A stretch of DNA of 64,000 bases from Flavobacterium sp. AED (GTDB lineage: Bacteria; Bacteroidota; Bacteroidia; Flavobacteriales; Flavobacteriaceae). The translations under genes were made by a program, and so were the position numbers. The DNA lies in NCBI RefSeq assembly GCF_000812945.1, contig NZ_JSYM01000004.1:124001-188000 (forward strand). The letters are read 5' to 3'. The notes beneath the pieces were generated by a model that saw only the letters and a program-made list of their open reading frames with translations, did no database searches and was not told where the DNA came from. Of the stretch, positions 1-9,322 are shown one piece after another; within the stretch, counting starts at the first letter, position 1, and each line of letters starts with the position of its first letter.

Positions 1-528
1 AACAAAAGCAACAAGCATAAATAATGATCCTGCAAGCGTGTAGATAAAGAATTTAACTACCGCTTTTTTGCGTTCTTCCGTATCTCCGTTACCCCATATT
101 AATGCGATGAAATAAATAGGAATCAATGATAACTCCCAGAAAATATAATATAAAAGACCGTCTGATGCTAAGAATGTTCCTGCCATTGCAAATGACATAA
201 ACAAGATTAATGCATAAAATGATTTTGAATTTTTATAGTCATTCCCAAAAGAAGAGAAAATAATAATTGGAGTCAAAACCGTAGTCAATAAAAGCATTGC
301 CAGGGAAAGTCCATCTGCTTTTAAAGCAAAAGAAATATTAGGTTTTGTAATCCACTGTTTGATGAAACTGATATTTTCACCTAAATTATAGTGATTTAAT
401 AATACAATAGAACAGCCTGCAGCAGCCAACCCAAAGAACAAAGCCACTTTTGAAGCTAGTTTATCGCCTGCAAGAAAAGTTGCAAACGCACCAACTAAAA
501 GTATAATTAATATTAGAGATACATTCAT
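1..528 (-). CDS. nuoM: NADH-quinone oxidoreductase subunit M, 5' part only
   Basis: The first 176 codons of a complex I proton-pumping membrane subunit are visible; the rest lies beyond the left edge. Translation from the ATG at 526-528 starts MNVSLILIILLLVGAF and contains the NuoM/Mrp-type signature FWELSLIPIYFIALIWG, whose glutamate corresponds to the conserved charged residue of transmembrane helix 5 in antiporter-like subunits. Several hydrophobic helices follow each other as expected. It starts 9 nt after the nuoL stop and is part of the nuo operon. A second in-frame choice is not apparent in the first codons. Only the C-terminal half is unseen. Confidence 0.93.
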   Translation of the reverse strand, partial: MNVSLILIILLVGAFATFLAGDKLASKVALFFGLAAAGCSIVLLNHYNLGENISFIKQWITKPNISFALKADGLSLAMLLLTTVLTPIIIFSSFGNDYKNSKSFYALILFMSFAMAGTFLASDGLLYYIFWELSLIPIYFIALIWGNGDTEERKKAVVKFFIYTLAGSLFMLVAFV

Positions 529-537
529 AGTATAAGA

Positions 538-2439
538 TTATTGAGCTAAAAATAAATAAGAAACAATGGCACAAAGCCCTAATACGAAAACAAAAAGATA
601 AAGACCAATGCTTCCATTTTGTATTTTCTTTCCTTGGTAACTTATTTCGTTGGTAACTTTTCCGAATCCAAAAACCAAAGCTGATAAACCCGTTTCTATA
701 GTGTCTCTGAAAAAACCAGACAAGACATTAATTGGTTTAACAAAAATAGCATCATAGAATTCATCAACATAATATTTATTGTAAAGTACTTTAGAAAACC
801 CTGTGATTTCAGCATCTTCTCTAGGAACTGTGTTTTGTTTGATGTATTTGGCGTAAGCCAAACCAATTCCTACCAATCCACCCACGACTGCGATAGCCAT
901 CAACATATATTCTGTGGTTCCTAAATGGTGCTCAGCATTCAATAATTTCGGTAAAATAGGCGTTAAATACCCATTCAACCAACTATTACCCGGCAAACTG
1001 ATTAACCCACCTATTGTTGCCAATATCGCTAAAACGATTAAAGGAAAAGTAATCAAAGAAGGACTTTCATGTAAATGGTGTTTTTGCTCCTCCGTTCCTC
1101 TGAATTCTTGGAAGAACGTTAAAAACATCAATCTAAACATATAGAAAGCAGTCATTATAGACGCAACCGAAGCAACAACCCATAATGGAATTGTATGTTC
1201 GAAAGCCACTAATAATATTTCATCTTTAGAGAAAAACCCAGAGAACAATGGAACTCCAGAAATCGCTAATGAAGCAATTAACATGGTGATAAAAGTAATT
1301 GGCATCGCTTTTTTCAAACCACCCATTTTGCGCATGTCTTGTTCTCCATGTAAAGCGTGAATAACAGAACCAGAACCCAAGAACAAACAAGCTTTGAAAA
1401 AAGCGTGTGTGATTACATGGAAAACAGCCACTTCATAAGCACCTAAACCTAAAGCCAAAAACATTAATCCCAATTGAGAAACAGTTGAATAAGCTAAGAC
1501 TTTCTTAATATCATTTTGAACCAAACCAATTGTTGCGGCAACTAAAGCTGTAACTGCTCCAACAATCGCTATAATATCATTTACCAAATGCATACTCGGT
1601 AAATCAAGACTATATAAAAAGTTTAATCTGGTTATCATAAAAATACCTGCAGTAACCATTGTAGCCGCGTGAATCAATGCTGAAACCGGTGTTGGTCCAG
1701 CCATCGCATCCGGCAACCAAGTATATAATGGTATTTGTGCTGATTTACCACAAGCTCCAATAAATAGAGCAAAAGCGGCAACTCCAATCCAATAGCTATT
1801 TAAATTGGTAGCTGTTGAAATAGCCGTTTTTAATGTAGCAAAATCTAACGTCGAGAATAAGCTTCCAAGGATGAAAATTCCAACTAGCAGACCTAAATCT
1901 CCAATTCGATTCATGATAAAAGCTTTCTTAGCTGCATCATTAAAATCTTGGTTTTTATGCCAAAATCCAATCAGCAAATAAGAACAAAGACCTACGCCTT
2001 CCCATCCGATGAACATTACTAATAAGTTACTTCCTATTACTAAAGTGATCATGAAAAATATAAACAGATTCAAATACGCAAAGAACTTGTGCATATTTTC
2101 ATCATCGTGCATGTAACTGATAGAATACAAATGAATCAAAGATCCAATTCCGGTTACAAAAAGCAACCATAAAATTGACAATTGATCTAATTGAAATCCG
2201 AAATCGACTTTGAAATTACTGATTTGAATCCAGTCAAAAAGTGAAATATGAATTCCTTCCGGTTGTGCCGAAATTCCACTGAAGAAATAAGCGGTAGCAA
2301 TAAAAGAAACCACTACAGAAAGTGTCCCAATTATTCCAGAAAGCGATTTCCCCAGACTTTTTCCAAAGAAAACATTGATTAAAAATCCTAAAAAAGGAGC
2401 AAGAACTAAAACTAAAGCTATATTGGTATTCATTTCCAT
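538..2439 (-). CDS. nuoL: NADH-quinone oxidoreductase subunit L
   Basis: The product is the largest antiporter-like membrane subunit of complex I, about 633 residues, close to the E. coli NuoL length (613). Typical features are the motif MFIGWEGVGLCSYLLIGFW with the conserved helix-5 glutamate, PLYTWLPDAMAGPTPVSALIHAATMVTAG, and a C-terminal part that corresponds to the lateral helix plus last transmembrane helix. Two ATG codons lie two codons apart at the start (2437-2439 and 2431-2433); the second gives MNTNIALVLVL, a common start in the family, so the true start may be 2433. The gene abuts nuoK directly and precedes nuoM by 9 nt, so translation is probably coupled. Confidence 0.96.
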   Translation of the reverse strand: MEMNTNIALVLVLAPFLGFLINVFFGKSLGKSLSGIIGTLSVVVSFIATAYFFSGISAQPEGIHISLFDWIQISNFKVDFGFQLDQLSILWLLFVTGIGSLIHLYSISYMHDDENMHKFFAYLNLFIFFMITLVIGSNLLVMFIGWEGVGLCSYLLIGFWHKNQDFNDAAKKAFIMNRIGDLGLLVGIFILGSLFSTLDFATLKTAISTATNLNSYWIGVAAFALFIGACGKSAQIPLYTWLPDAMAGPTPVSALIHAATMVTAGIFMITRLNFLYSLDLPSMHLVNDIIAIVGAVTALVAATIGLVQNDIKKVLAYSTVSQLGLMFLALGLGAYEVAVFHVITHAFFKACLFLGSGSVIHALHGEQDMRKMGGLKKAMPITFITMLIASLAISGVPLFSGFFSKDEILLVAFEHTIPLWVVASVASIMTAFYMFRLMFLTFFQEFRGTEEQKHHLHESPSLITFPLIVLAILATIGGLISLPGNSWLNGYLTPILPKLLNAEHHLGTTEYMLMAIAVVGGLVGIGLAYAKYIKQNTVPREDAEITGFSKVLYNKYYVDEFYDAIFVKPINVLSGFFRDTIETGLSALVFGFGKVTNEISYQGKKIQNGSIGLYLFVFVLGLCAIVSYLFLAQ

Positions 2440-2760
2440 TTATCCTTTTAAGTTTTTTAAATTATCGATAGTAATTGAGCCTAAGTTTCTAAATATTGAA
2501 ACTAGAATTGCTAATCCTACCGCAACTTCTGCAGCTGCAACAGCCATCGAGAAAAACACAAAAACTTGTCCTTGCGCATCTTGATGATAGGTAGAAAATG
2601 CCACAAACAATAAGTTTACTGCATTCAGCATTATTTCAATTGACATAAATACGATAATGGCATTTCGTCTGTATAACACTCCAAAAACGCCAATACAAAA
2701 AAGTATCACGCACAGGAATATATAATTTTCTATACCTATTTGATTTAAAATATTGTTCAT
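2440..2760 (-). CDS. nuoK: NADH-quinone oxidoreductase subunit K
   Basis: This small membrane subunit has 106 residues and three predicted transmembrane helices. I chose the ATG at 2758-2760 ([16 protein letters not shown]) because it gives the usual NuoK length of about 100-110 and starts 1 nt after the nuoJ stop; an upstream in-frame ATG at 2805 would add an unlikely lysine-rich extension inside nuoJ. Conserved family motifs are seen: a membrane glutamate in [11 protein letters not shown] and a second in [12 protein letters not shown], both part of the proton path near NuoJ. The gene ends exactly where nuoL begins. Confidence 0.95.
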   Translation of the reverse strand: MNNILNQIGIENYIFLCVILFCIGVFGVLYRRNAIIVFMSIEIMLNAVNLLFVAFSTYHQDAQGQVFVFFSMAVAAAEVAVGLAILVSIFRNLGSITIDNLKNLKG

Positions 2761-2761
2761 C

Positions 2762-3301
2762 TTATTTTTGCAGTTTTTCTTTTTTAGACAATAAAACAGT
2801 CCCAATCATGGCAACCAAAAGTAATATGGAAGCAAATTCAAAAGGAACCATATATTCGTTTAGTAATATTCTACCTAATACTTTTATAGACTGAAAATCT
2901 TCGCCAGTAGCAACGTATTCTCCAACAATTGGTTTTGAGTTTATAAAAATCAAAATAAGAACGATGCATATCAAACAAAAAGAAACGATAGCACCTAATC
3001 TGGTAATCCTTGGTCTGTGGACTTCATGTTGTTCATTCAAATTCATCAACATAATGGTGAATAAAAATAAAATCATAATGGCTCCAGAATAAACAATAAT
3101 ATGAACAATTGCCAAAAACTGCGCATTCAATAACAAATAATGTCCTGCAACCGAAAAGAAACAAATCACAAGATAAATAGCACTGTGAATCGGGTTTCTA
3201 CTAAAAATTGTCAAAAATGCAGTGGCTAATGTAATAATAGATAAAACACAAAAAATGATTTGTATCGGTGTTGCATTAGCTAAATCAGGTATATGTATCA
3301 T
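2762..3301 (-). CDS. nuoJ: NADH-quinone oxidoreductase subunit J
   Basis: The product has 179 residues and about five hydrophobic helices, the expected size for NuoJ. The segment [23 protein letters not shown] followed by [28 protein letters not shown] is the family signature, with the conserved tyrosine/glycine-rich helix 3 that forms a pi-bulge in solved complex I structures. Its ATG overlaps the nuoI stop by one base (TAATG arrangement), which points to translational coupling. It anchors NuoA, NuoH and NuoK in the quinone-proximal membrane arm. Confidence 0.95.
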   Translation of the reverse strand: MIHIPDLANATPIQIIFCVLSIITLATAFLTIFSRNPIHSAIYLVICFFSVAGHYLLLNAQFLAIVHIIVYSGAIMILFLFTIMLMNLNEQHEVHRPRITRLGAIVSFCLICIVLILIFINSKPIVGEYVATGEDFQSIKVLGRILLNEYMVPFEFASILLLVAMIGTVLLSKKEKLQK

Positions 3302-3846
3302 TAATTAGCGTTTTTAAGTTGAGCATTTTTCATTGCCATTTCTAAAGGCATGACCAATTTGTCTTTTCCAAAGATAAAATCTTCTCTTTCATAACTGGAA
3401 GGAACCAATACTTTTGAAGTCGTTAGATAAATTGCGTCTTTTGGACAAGCCTCTTCACACAATCCACAAAAAATACAACGCAACATATTAATCTCATATA
3501 TCGAAGCATATTTTTCTTCTCTGTACAAATGTTTTTCATCCGCTCTGCGCTCTTCCGCTTTCATCGTGATTGCTTCAGCAGGACAAGACAACGCACACAA
3601 GCCACAAGCTGTACAATTCTCGCGACCTTCCTCATCGCGTTTCAACATGTGTTGACCACGATAAACGGGACTCATTTCACGTACTTGCTCTGGATATTGA
3701 ATCGTAACTTTTCGAGTAAACAAGTGTTTAATAGTAATAATCAAACCTTTGACTATCGCAATCAGATACATATTTTCCCAAAAAGTCATCTCTTTATTAG
3801 AGACCATTTTTTTTCTTCCCGATAAGGATATACTTTCTATTGACAT
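3301..3846 (-). CDS. nuoI: NADH-quinone oxidoreductase subunit I (two 4Fe-4S clusters)
   Basis: This peripheral-arm subunit of 181 residues carries two ferredoxin-type motifs, CTACGLCALSCP and CIFCGLCEEACP, which bind clusters N6a and N6b and pass electrons to N2 in NuoB. The N-terminal hydrophobic/amphipathic stretch (MYLIAIVKGLIITIKHLF) is the usual membrane-surface helix. Starts are possible at the first ATG (3846) or at two internal ATGs a few codons later (MVSNKEMTF); the N terminus is therefore uncertain by up to 20 residues. A 114-nt gap holding a palindromic repeat separates it from nuoH upstream. Confidence 0.95.
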   Translation of the reverse strand: MSIESISLSGRKKMVSNKEMTFWENMYLIAIVKGLIITIKHLFTRKVTIQYPEQVREMSPVYRGQHMLKRDEEGRENCTACGLCALSCPAEAITMKAEERRADEKHLYREEKYASIYEINMLRCIFCGLCEEACPKDAIYLTTSKVLVPSSYEREDFIFGKDKLVMPLEMAMKNAQLKNAN

Positions 3847-3849
3847 TTT

Positions 3850-3958
3850 TTATTTTTATTTGAAGCTTAATCCTGCTATTCGTTTCAATCTTTTATGTTT
3901 TCAAAGAAAAACATAAAAGGATTTCCACTGCTATCAGGGCTAGGGCTTTTCGGTACTT
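3850..3958 (-). repeat. Palindromic Flavobacterium-type intergenic repeat in the nuoH-nuoI gap
   Basis: The 114-nt gap between nuoH and nuoI is filled by an imperfect palindrome. The centre is a 12-bp perfect inverted repeat, cttttatgtttt (3890-3901) and aaaacataaaag (3908-3919), with a 6-nt loop. Flanking arms (agccctagccctgatagc read on the minus strand, against the complement of agcaggattaagctt) also pair imperfectly. I recall this phrase as part of a dispersed repeat of Flavobacterium genomes, possibly the Flavo-1 RNA family; that identity is from memory and not checked. Being inside an operon it would be transcribed as a hairpin. Confidence 0.6.
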
Positions 3959-3960
3959 AA

Positions 3961-5013
3961 TTAAAATCCTAAATAAGTTGCAATTTCACTTCTCAAAATT
4001 ACAATACCAGTAATCATAATATTGATGATCGATAATGGAATTAATACTCTCCAACCCAAATGCATCAATTGATCGTATCTAAATCTTGGAATAGTCCATC
4101 TTACCCACATGTAGAAGAAAATGAAACTACATATTTTTACAAAAAGAGCTACAATCCCAATAACATTAGCAATATTAACACCCCAATTTTCAACAGCCCA
4201 ACTCATTCCAGGATAGTTATACCCTCCAAAGAATAAAACGGACAAAATCGTTGAAGAGATAAACATATTTGCGTATTCAGCAAATAAATAAAATCCCATT
4301 TTCATTGATGAATATTCGGTATGGTACCCTCCAATTAATTCACTTTCGCATTCCGCTAAGTCAAATGGAGTTCTGTTTGTTTCTGCAAAAGCACAAATCA
4401 AAAAGATTAAAAATGACAATGGCTGATAAAAAACATTCCAATTCATTCCTGCTTGTTGCGCTGAAATTTCTCTTAAACTCAACGTTCCGGTCATCATCAA
4501 CAAAGCAATCATCGAAAGTCCCATCGCAACTTCATAAGAAACCATTTGTGAAGCAGCACGAACCGCACCCATCAAAGAGAACTTATTATTAGATGCCCAA
4601 CCACCAATCATGATTCCGTAAACTCCAACAGATACTACTCCAAAAAAGTACAATAATGCCACATCGATATCAGCTGCCTGAAGTAAAATATCTCTTCCAA
4701 ACAAATGAAAATGATCTCCCCAAGGAATAACGGCACTGGTCATTAAAGCGGTACTCATTGCAATTGCAGGACCAACAAAAAACAAAAATCTATTTGGTGT
4801 ATTGGGTTCAAACTCTTCTTTCGAAAATAATTTCAAACCATCAGCAAGCGGTTGAAACAAACCCATTGGACCTGCTCTGTTCGGACCAATTCTATCTTGA
4901 AGCCAAGCCGCAACTTTACGTTCTGCCCAAGTAGAATACATCGCCATAAGCATTGTAATAGCAAAAACTACCACAATAATTACGCTTTTATCTATGATAA
5001 GTGTACTATTCAT
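3961..5013 (-). CDS. nuoH: NADH-quinone oxidoreductase subunit H
   Basis: NuoH is the membrane subunit that forms the quinone-binding pocket with NuoB and NuoD. The 350-residue product has eight or so transmembrane helices and the family signatures RKVAAWLQDRIGPNRAGPMG and AETNRTPFDLAECESELIGGYHTEY. Acidic loop residues after EYSSMK match the quinone-cavity loop. Its start codon overlaps the end of nuoG by 8 nt, so the two are co-translated. The C terminus is followed by the palindromic repeat gap before nuoI. Confidence 0.96.
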   Translation of the reverse strand: MNSTLIIDKSVIIVVVFAITMLMAMYSTWAERKVAAWLQDRIGPNRAGPMGLFQPLADGLKLFSKEEFEPNTPNRFLFFVGPAIAMSTALMTSAVIPWGDHFHLFGRDILLQAADIDVALLYFFGVVSVGVYGIMIGGWASNNKFSLMGAVRAASQMVSYEVAMGLSMIALLMMTGTLSLREISAQQAGMNWNVFYQPLSFLIFLICAFAETNRTPFDLAECESELIGGYHTEYSSMKMGFYLFAEYANMFISSTILSVLFFGGYNYPGMSWAVENWGVNIANVIGIVALFVKICSFIFFYMWVRWTIPRFRYDQLMHLGWRVLIPLSIINIMITGIVILRSEIATYLGF

Positions 5014-6055
5014 TATTTCCCAAACTTTTTTGATTAATAATGTCTTCCTCAGTCAATGGAATCTCCACCATGCTTATTTTCTTACGGTCTTCTTCTCTAC
5101 CTAGAAGGATATGATCTTCGGTAGCGATTTCAACTTTTTGTAATTTTCTGTTGTATTTATTTTGATTGATAACGGAGTCTTTTTCGAATGCTCTAGGTCC
5201 TTCGATAATCCAATCTTTTATGTCTTTGTGGTCAAAACGACATCCATTACAAATAAATTCGTCTACTTCATGGTACTCGTCTTTTCTTCCCGTAACACGT
5301 TGAATTTCGTCACCAAACATCCAAACCGTAGTTTTTCCGGAGCAGGTAGGACAATCTCTGTGTGCATTGTAAGGCTTACTGAACCAAACTCTAGATTTAA
5401 ATCTAAATGTTTTATCAGTCAATGCGCCTACAGGACAAACATCAATCATATTTCCTGAAAACTCATTATCTACCGCTTTAGAAATACAAGTCGATATATT
5501 AGAATGATCTCCTCTATCCATTACTCCATGAACACGGTCATCAGTCAATTGATCAGCAACCATTACACAACGGTAACAAAGGATACAACGGTTCATGTGC
5601 AGTTGAATATTTGGACCAATATTTTCTGGTTCAAATGTTCTTTTTTCTTCAATAAAACGAGTTTCTGACTTCCCGTGCTCAAAGCTTAAATTTTGCAAAT
5701 CACATTCTCCTGCCTGGTCACAAACCGGACAATCTAAGGGGTGATTAATCAATAAAAACTCTGTTACTGATTTTCTTGCTTCTTGAACTCTCGGTGAAGA
5801 TTTACTATTCACTTCCATTCCGTCCATACAACCTGTTACACAAGATGCCATTAATTTAGGCATTGGTCTTGGATCAGCTTCACTTCCTTTTGCAACTTCC
5901 ACTAAACAACAACGGCATTTTCCACCGCTTCCTTTTAGTTTAGAATAATAGCACATCGCTGGCGGAACTACTTCTCCACCTATCATACGTGCTGCCTGCA
6001 GGATTGTTGTTCCTGGTTCTACTTCTATGCTTTGACCGTCTATGGTTACTTTCAT
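5006..6055 (-). CDS. nuoG: Short NuoG, Fe-S subunit of complex I without the molybdopterin-like domain
   Basis: The product is only 349 residues, whereas E. coli NuoG has about 900. It keeps the electron-wire part: an N-terminal [2Fe-2S] ferredoxin domain with ligands C35, C47, C50 and C72, the His-plus-three-Cys cluster motif (HPLDCPVCDQAGECDLQ) and a 4Fe-4S motif (CILCYRCVMVAD plus a later CPVGALTDK). The C terminus has a remnant of the molybdopterin-type Fe-S domain (CPTCSGKTTVW, then CNGC), after which the large catalytic-like domain is absent. The frame stays open with neighbours closely packed (8-nt overlap with nuoH, 18 nt from nuoF), so this looks like a native short form and not a broken gene. 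Confidence 0.92.
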   Translation of the reverse strand: MKVTIDGQSIEVEPGTTILQAARMIGGEVVPPAMCYYSKLKGSGGKCRCCLVEVAKGSEADPRPMPKLMASCVTGCMDGMEVNSKSSPRVQEARKSVTEFLLINHPLDCPVCDQAGECDLQNLSFEHGKSETRFIEEKRTFEPENIGPNIQLHMNRCILCYRCVMVADQLTDDRVHGVMDRGDHSNISTCISKAVDNEFSGNMIDVCPVGALTDKTFRFKSRVWFSKPYNAHRDCPTCSGKTTVWMFGDEIQRVTGRKDEYHEVDEFICNGCRFDHKDIKDWIIEGPRAFEKDSVINQNKYNRKLQKVEIATEDHILLGREEDRKKISMVEIPLTEEDIINQKSLGNNE

Positions 6056-6073
6056 TTTCTGAAATTCTTGACT

Positions 6074-7441
6074 TTATACGATTACTTTAGAAACTAAATG
6101 CTTTACTTTTTCAAAAGGTTCAGCAACAAAATGATCTCTATTTTTTATTTTTTCCGGGAAACGAATATGATATTCAAACTCATCTCTAAAGTGACGAATT
6201 GCTGCTGCCACTGGCCAAGCCGCCGCATCACCTAATGGACAAATTGTATTTCCTTCAATTTTACTTTGAATGCTCAAAAGCAAATCGATATCTTCTTCAC
6301 GACCGTGACCATTTTCTATTCGGTGCAATACTTTTTCCATCCAGCCTGTACCTTCACGACAAGGGGAACATTGTCCACAACTTTCATGGTGATAAAAACG
6401 AGAGAAATTCCAAGTATTACGAACAATACAAGACGTATCATTGTAAACGATAAATCCACCTGACCCTAACATAGAACCAGTTGCAAATCCACCGTCACTT
6501 AACGATTCGTATGACATCAAACGATCTTCGCCAGCGGCAGTTTTGTAAATTAAATGGGCTGGTAAAACGGGAACAGAACTTCCTCCCGGTACAAAAGCTT
6601 TTAAAGGCCTGTCAGAACTCATTCCTCCTAAATATTCATCAGAATTCATGAATTCGTAAACACTTAATCCCAATTCAATTTCATAAACACCAGGATTTTT
6701 GATATGTCCTGAAGCCGAAATTAATTTGGTTCCTGTAGAACGTCCAATACCAATTTTAGCATATTCCGCACCTGTATTATTGATAATCCAAGGCACAGCG
6801 GCAATTGTTTCTACGTTATTTACAACCGTTGGATTTGCCCAAAGTCCCGAAATAGCAGGAAATGGTGGCTTGATACGAGGATTTCCTCTTTTTCCTTCCA
6901 ATGATTCAATCAATGCAGTTTCTTCACCACAGATGTAAGCTCCGGCACCACAATGAACATAAAGTTCTAAATCGTATCCTGAACCTAATATATTTTTACC
7001 CAAAAATCCAGCAGCTTTTGCTTCGTTAATGGCTTTTTCCAATATTTTATAAACCCACATGTATTCTCCACGAATGTAGATGTAAGAAAGGTTTGCACCC
7101 AAAGCATAACTGGAAGTAATCATTCCTTCAATCAATAAATGAGGAATAAATTCCATCAAATAACGATCCTTAAAAGTTCCTGGCTCAGATTCATCCGCAT
7201 TACAAACTAAATGTCTTGGTTTTCCTGATTTTTTATCAATAAAACTCCATTTCATTCCTGCTGGGAAACCTGCTCCACCACGACCACGCAATCCTGAAGT
7301 TTTTACTTCTTCGACAACTTCGTCTGGTGTTAATGTTTTTAAGGCTTTTTCTACTGAAGCATAACCCCCGTTTTGACGGTACACTTCGTATGTTTTAATT
7401 CCTGGAATATTTATTTTATCTAATAATATTTTTTGTGACAT
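6074..7441 (-). CDS. nuoF: NADH-quinone oxidoreductase subunit F (NADH/FMN site)
   Basis: NuoF oxidises NADH with FMN and passes electrons to cluster N3. The 455-residue protein shows the glycine-rich nucleotide and FMN region (GLRGRGGAGFPAGMKWSF), the FMN-binding GAGAYICGEETALIESLEGK and the C-terminal 4Fe-4S ligands (ESCGQCSPCREGTGW and a last cysteine in NTICPLGDAAAWPV). The length fits the family. It begins 1 nt upstream-adjacent to the nuoE stop, with nuoG following after 18 nt. Confidence 0.97.
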   Translation of the reverse strand: MSQKILLDKINIPGIKTYEVYRQNGGYASVEKALKTLTPDEVVEEVKTSGLRGRGGAGFPAGMKWSFIDKKSGKPRHLVCNADESEPGTFKDRYLMEFIPHLLIEGMITSSYALGANLSYIYIRGEYMWVYKILEKAINEAKAAGFLGKNILGSGYDLELYVHCGAGAYICGEETALIESLEGKRGNPRIKPPFPAISGLWANPTVVNNVETIAAVPWIINNTGAEYAKIGIGRSTGTKLISASGHIKNPGVYEIELGLSVYEFMNSDEYLGGMSSDRPLKAFVPGGSSVPVLPAHLIYKTAAGEDRLMSYESLSDGGFATGSMLGSGGFIVYNDTSCIVRNTWNFSRFYHHESCGQCSPCREGTGWMEKVLHRIENGHGREEDIDLLLSIQSKIEGNTICPLGDAAAWPVAAAIRHFRDEFEYHIRFPEKIKNRDHFVAEPFEKVKHLVSKVIV

Positions 7442-7442
7442 A

Positions 7443-7973
7443 TTATTTATCGTGTAATATTATTTTATCGTTTTTGCAATCAGCAATTAATTGATCGATT
7501 TTTTCTTTATCCAAATGTTCTTTGTAAAAATCGCCTAATTGCATCATTGGAGCGTAACCACAAGCACCCAAACACTCAACTCCTCTAACTTCGAATAAAC
7601 CATCTGGAGTAGGCTCACCAACTTTTACACCTAATTTTTCACAGGTGTAATCCATTAAATCTTCCACTCCATTCAAACAACAAGGAGAAGTTTGACAAAA
7701 TTCGAACATATATTTTCCAATTGGTTTTTGGTTGTACATCGTATAAAACGAAACTACTTCGTAAACCTCGATTGGTTTAATCAAAAGGATTTCGGCTACT
7801 TTATTCATTAATTCAATACTCAACCAATTCTCGTGAGCATCTTGAACTTCATGTAAAACAGGTAATAATGCCGATTTTCTTTTGTCTTCAGGATAATGAC
7901 TTATTAATTCATTGATGCGAGTCATCAATGCTTCCGTCATATTTATTTCTTGTTTGTGATACGTTCTTTCCAT
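7443..7973 (-). CDS. nuoE: NADH-quinone oxidoreductase subunit E (2Fe-2S thioredoxin-like)
   Basis: This 24-kDa-type subunit carries cluster N1a. The four ligands are visible as C93 and C98 (FCQTSPC) and C134 and C138 (CLGAC), in the usual C-x4-C and C-x3-C spacing. N-terminal helices and the VYEVVSFYTMY motif are typical. The first ATG gives 176 residues; an ATG 11 codons later (MTEALMTRINEL) is an equally good start, so the N terminus is open. A 75-nt gap with a short dispersed repeat separates it from nuoD upstream. Confidence 0.95.
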   Translation of the reverse strand: MERTYHKQEINMTEALMTRINELISHYPEDKRKSALLPVLHEVQDAHENWLSIELMNKVAEILLIKPIEVYEVVSFYTMYNQKPIGKYMFEFCQTSPCCLNGVEDLMDYTCEKLGVKVGEPTPDGLFEVRGVECLGACGYAPMMQLGDFYKEHLDKEKIDQLIADCKNDKIILHDK

Positions 7974-7985
7974 TTTTATTTTTTT

Positions 7986-8014
7986 TGCCGCGAAGGCGCA
8001 AAGTCACAAAGTTT
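7986..8014. repeat. Short dispersed-repeat motif in the nuoD-nuoE gap
   Basis: The gap contains tgccgcgaaggcgca followed by aagtcacaaagtttt. I recognise this phrase, or its complement ctttgtgactttgcgcc, as a short non-coding sequence seen many times between genes in Flavobacterium and relatives. This is from memory. It makes no clear hairpin here and has no second copy that I found in the window. Confidence 0.4.
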
Positions 8015-8048
8015 TATTTTAAAATATAAAATCGTTAATCAATACTCT

Positions 8049-9287
8049 TTATGCGTCTAATTCTCCGGCAATAACATTTAAACTTGATAAAATAACAATT
8101 GCATCTGATAGTAATGAACCTTTAATCATTTCTGGATACGCTTGATAATAAATAAAACAAGGTCTACGGAAATGCAATCTATAAGGCGTTCTGCTTCCGT
8201 CTGTAACTAAATAGAAACCTAATTCTCCATTTCCACCTTCTACTGGATGATATATTTCGGCAACTGGAACAGGAACTTCTCCCATTACAATTTTGAAATG
8301 ATAAATCAACGATTCCATGTTGTTATACACGTCTTCTTTTGGTGGAAGATAATAATCAGGAACATCCGCATGGAAATCATTTCCTTCTGGCATTTTTGCT
8401 AAAGCTTGACGAATAATACTCAAACTCTCCCAAACTTCGGCATTACGAACACAAAAACGATCGTAAGTATCTCCGGATTTTCCAACAGGAATAATAAATT
8501 CAAAATCTTCGTAAGAAGAATACGGTTGCGCTACCCTAACATCATAATCAACACCCGCAGCACGTAAATTTGGACCTGTAAATCCGTAAGCCATAGCTTG
8601 TTCAGCTGTTATAGCCCCTACATTTACAGTTCTGTCAATAAAAATTCTATTTCTTTCGAATAAGTTTTCAAATTCTTTCCAAGCTGCTGGAAACTCCTCT
8701 AAAAACACATCTAATTTTCTAAAAGCTTCTGCTGACCAATCTCTTTCGAAACCACCAATTCTTCCCATATTAGTAGTCAAACGAGCTCCACAAATTTCTT
8801 CGTAGATTTCGTAGACTTTTTCTCTAAATTGGAACACATATAAAAATCCGGTATAGGCTCCGGTATCAACACCAAGAATCGAATTACAGATAATATGATC
8901 CGTAATTCTTGCCAACTCCATTACAATTACCCTTAAATATTGTGCTCTTTTAGGAACTTCAATATCTAACAATTTCTCTAATGTCATCCACCAACCCATA
9001 TTATTTATAGGCGATGAACAATAGTTCATTCTATCAGTAAGAGGGGTGATTTGGTAAAAAGGACGGTTTTCAGCAATTTTTTCGAAAGCTCTGTGAATGT
9101 AACCAATAGTTGGTTCCGCTTCTAGAATTCTTTCTCCATCCATCAACAAGATATTTTGAAAAATACCATGTGTTGCTGGGTGAGTAGGCCCTAAATTCAA
9201 AATCGAAAGTTCGCTTCCGTCTTCGTTCAGTTGGGCTGCAATTCTTTTAGCATAGCGATGCTCTGGTGGTAATAATAGTTCTGACAT
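8049..9287 (-). CDS. nuoD: NADH-quinone oxidoreductase subunit D
   Basis: NuoD is the 49-kDa-type subunit that lines the quinone site together with NuoB. The 412-residue product contains the family motifs LNLGPTHPATHG (quinone-site histidine loop), IGYIHRGFEK-like IGYIHRAFEK and the C-terminal PYRLHFRRPCF. It is encoded as a separate gene and is not fused to nuoC as in E. coli. nuoC lies 35 nt upstream and nuoE 75 nt downstream. Confidence 0.97.
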   Translation of the reverse strand: MSELLLPPEHRYAKRIAAQLNEDGSELSILNLGPTHPATHGIFQNILLMDGERILEAEPTIGYIHRAFEKIAENRPFYQITPLTDRMNYCSSPINNMGWWMTLEKLLDIEVPKRAQYLRVIVMELARITDHIICNSILGVDTGAYTGFLYVFQFREKVYEIYEEICGARLTTNMGRIGGFERDWSAEAFRKLDVFLEEFPAAWKEFENLFERNRIFIDRTVNVGAITAEQAMAYGFTGPNLRAAGVDYDVRVAQPYSSYEDFEFIIPVGKSGDTYDRFCVRNAEVWESLSIIRQALAKMPEGNDFHADVPDYYLPPKEDVYNNMESLIYHFKIVMGEVPVPVAEIYHPVEGGNGELGFYLVTDGSRTPYRLHFRRPCFIYYQAYPEMIKGSLLSDAIVILSSLNVIAGELDA

Positions 9288-9322
9288 TTAGTTAATGTGA
9301 AAAATTATAATAGTGAGTATTT

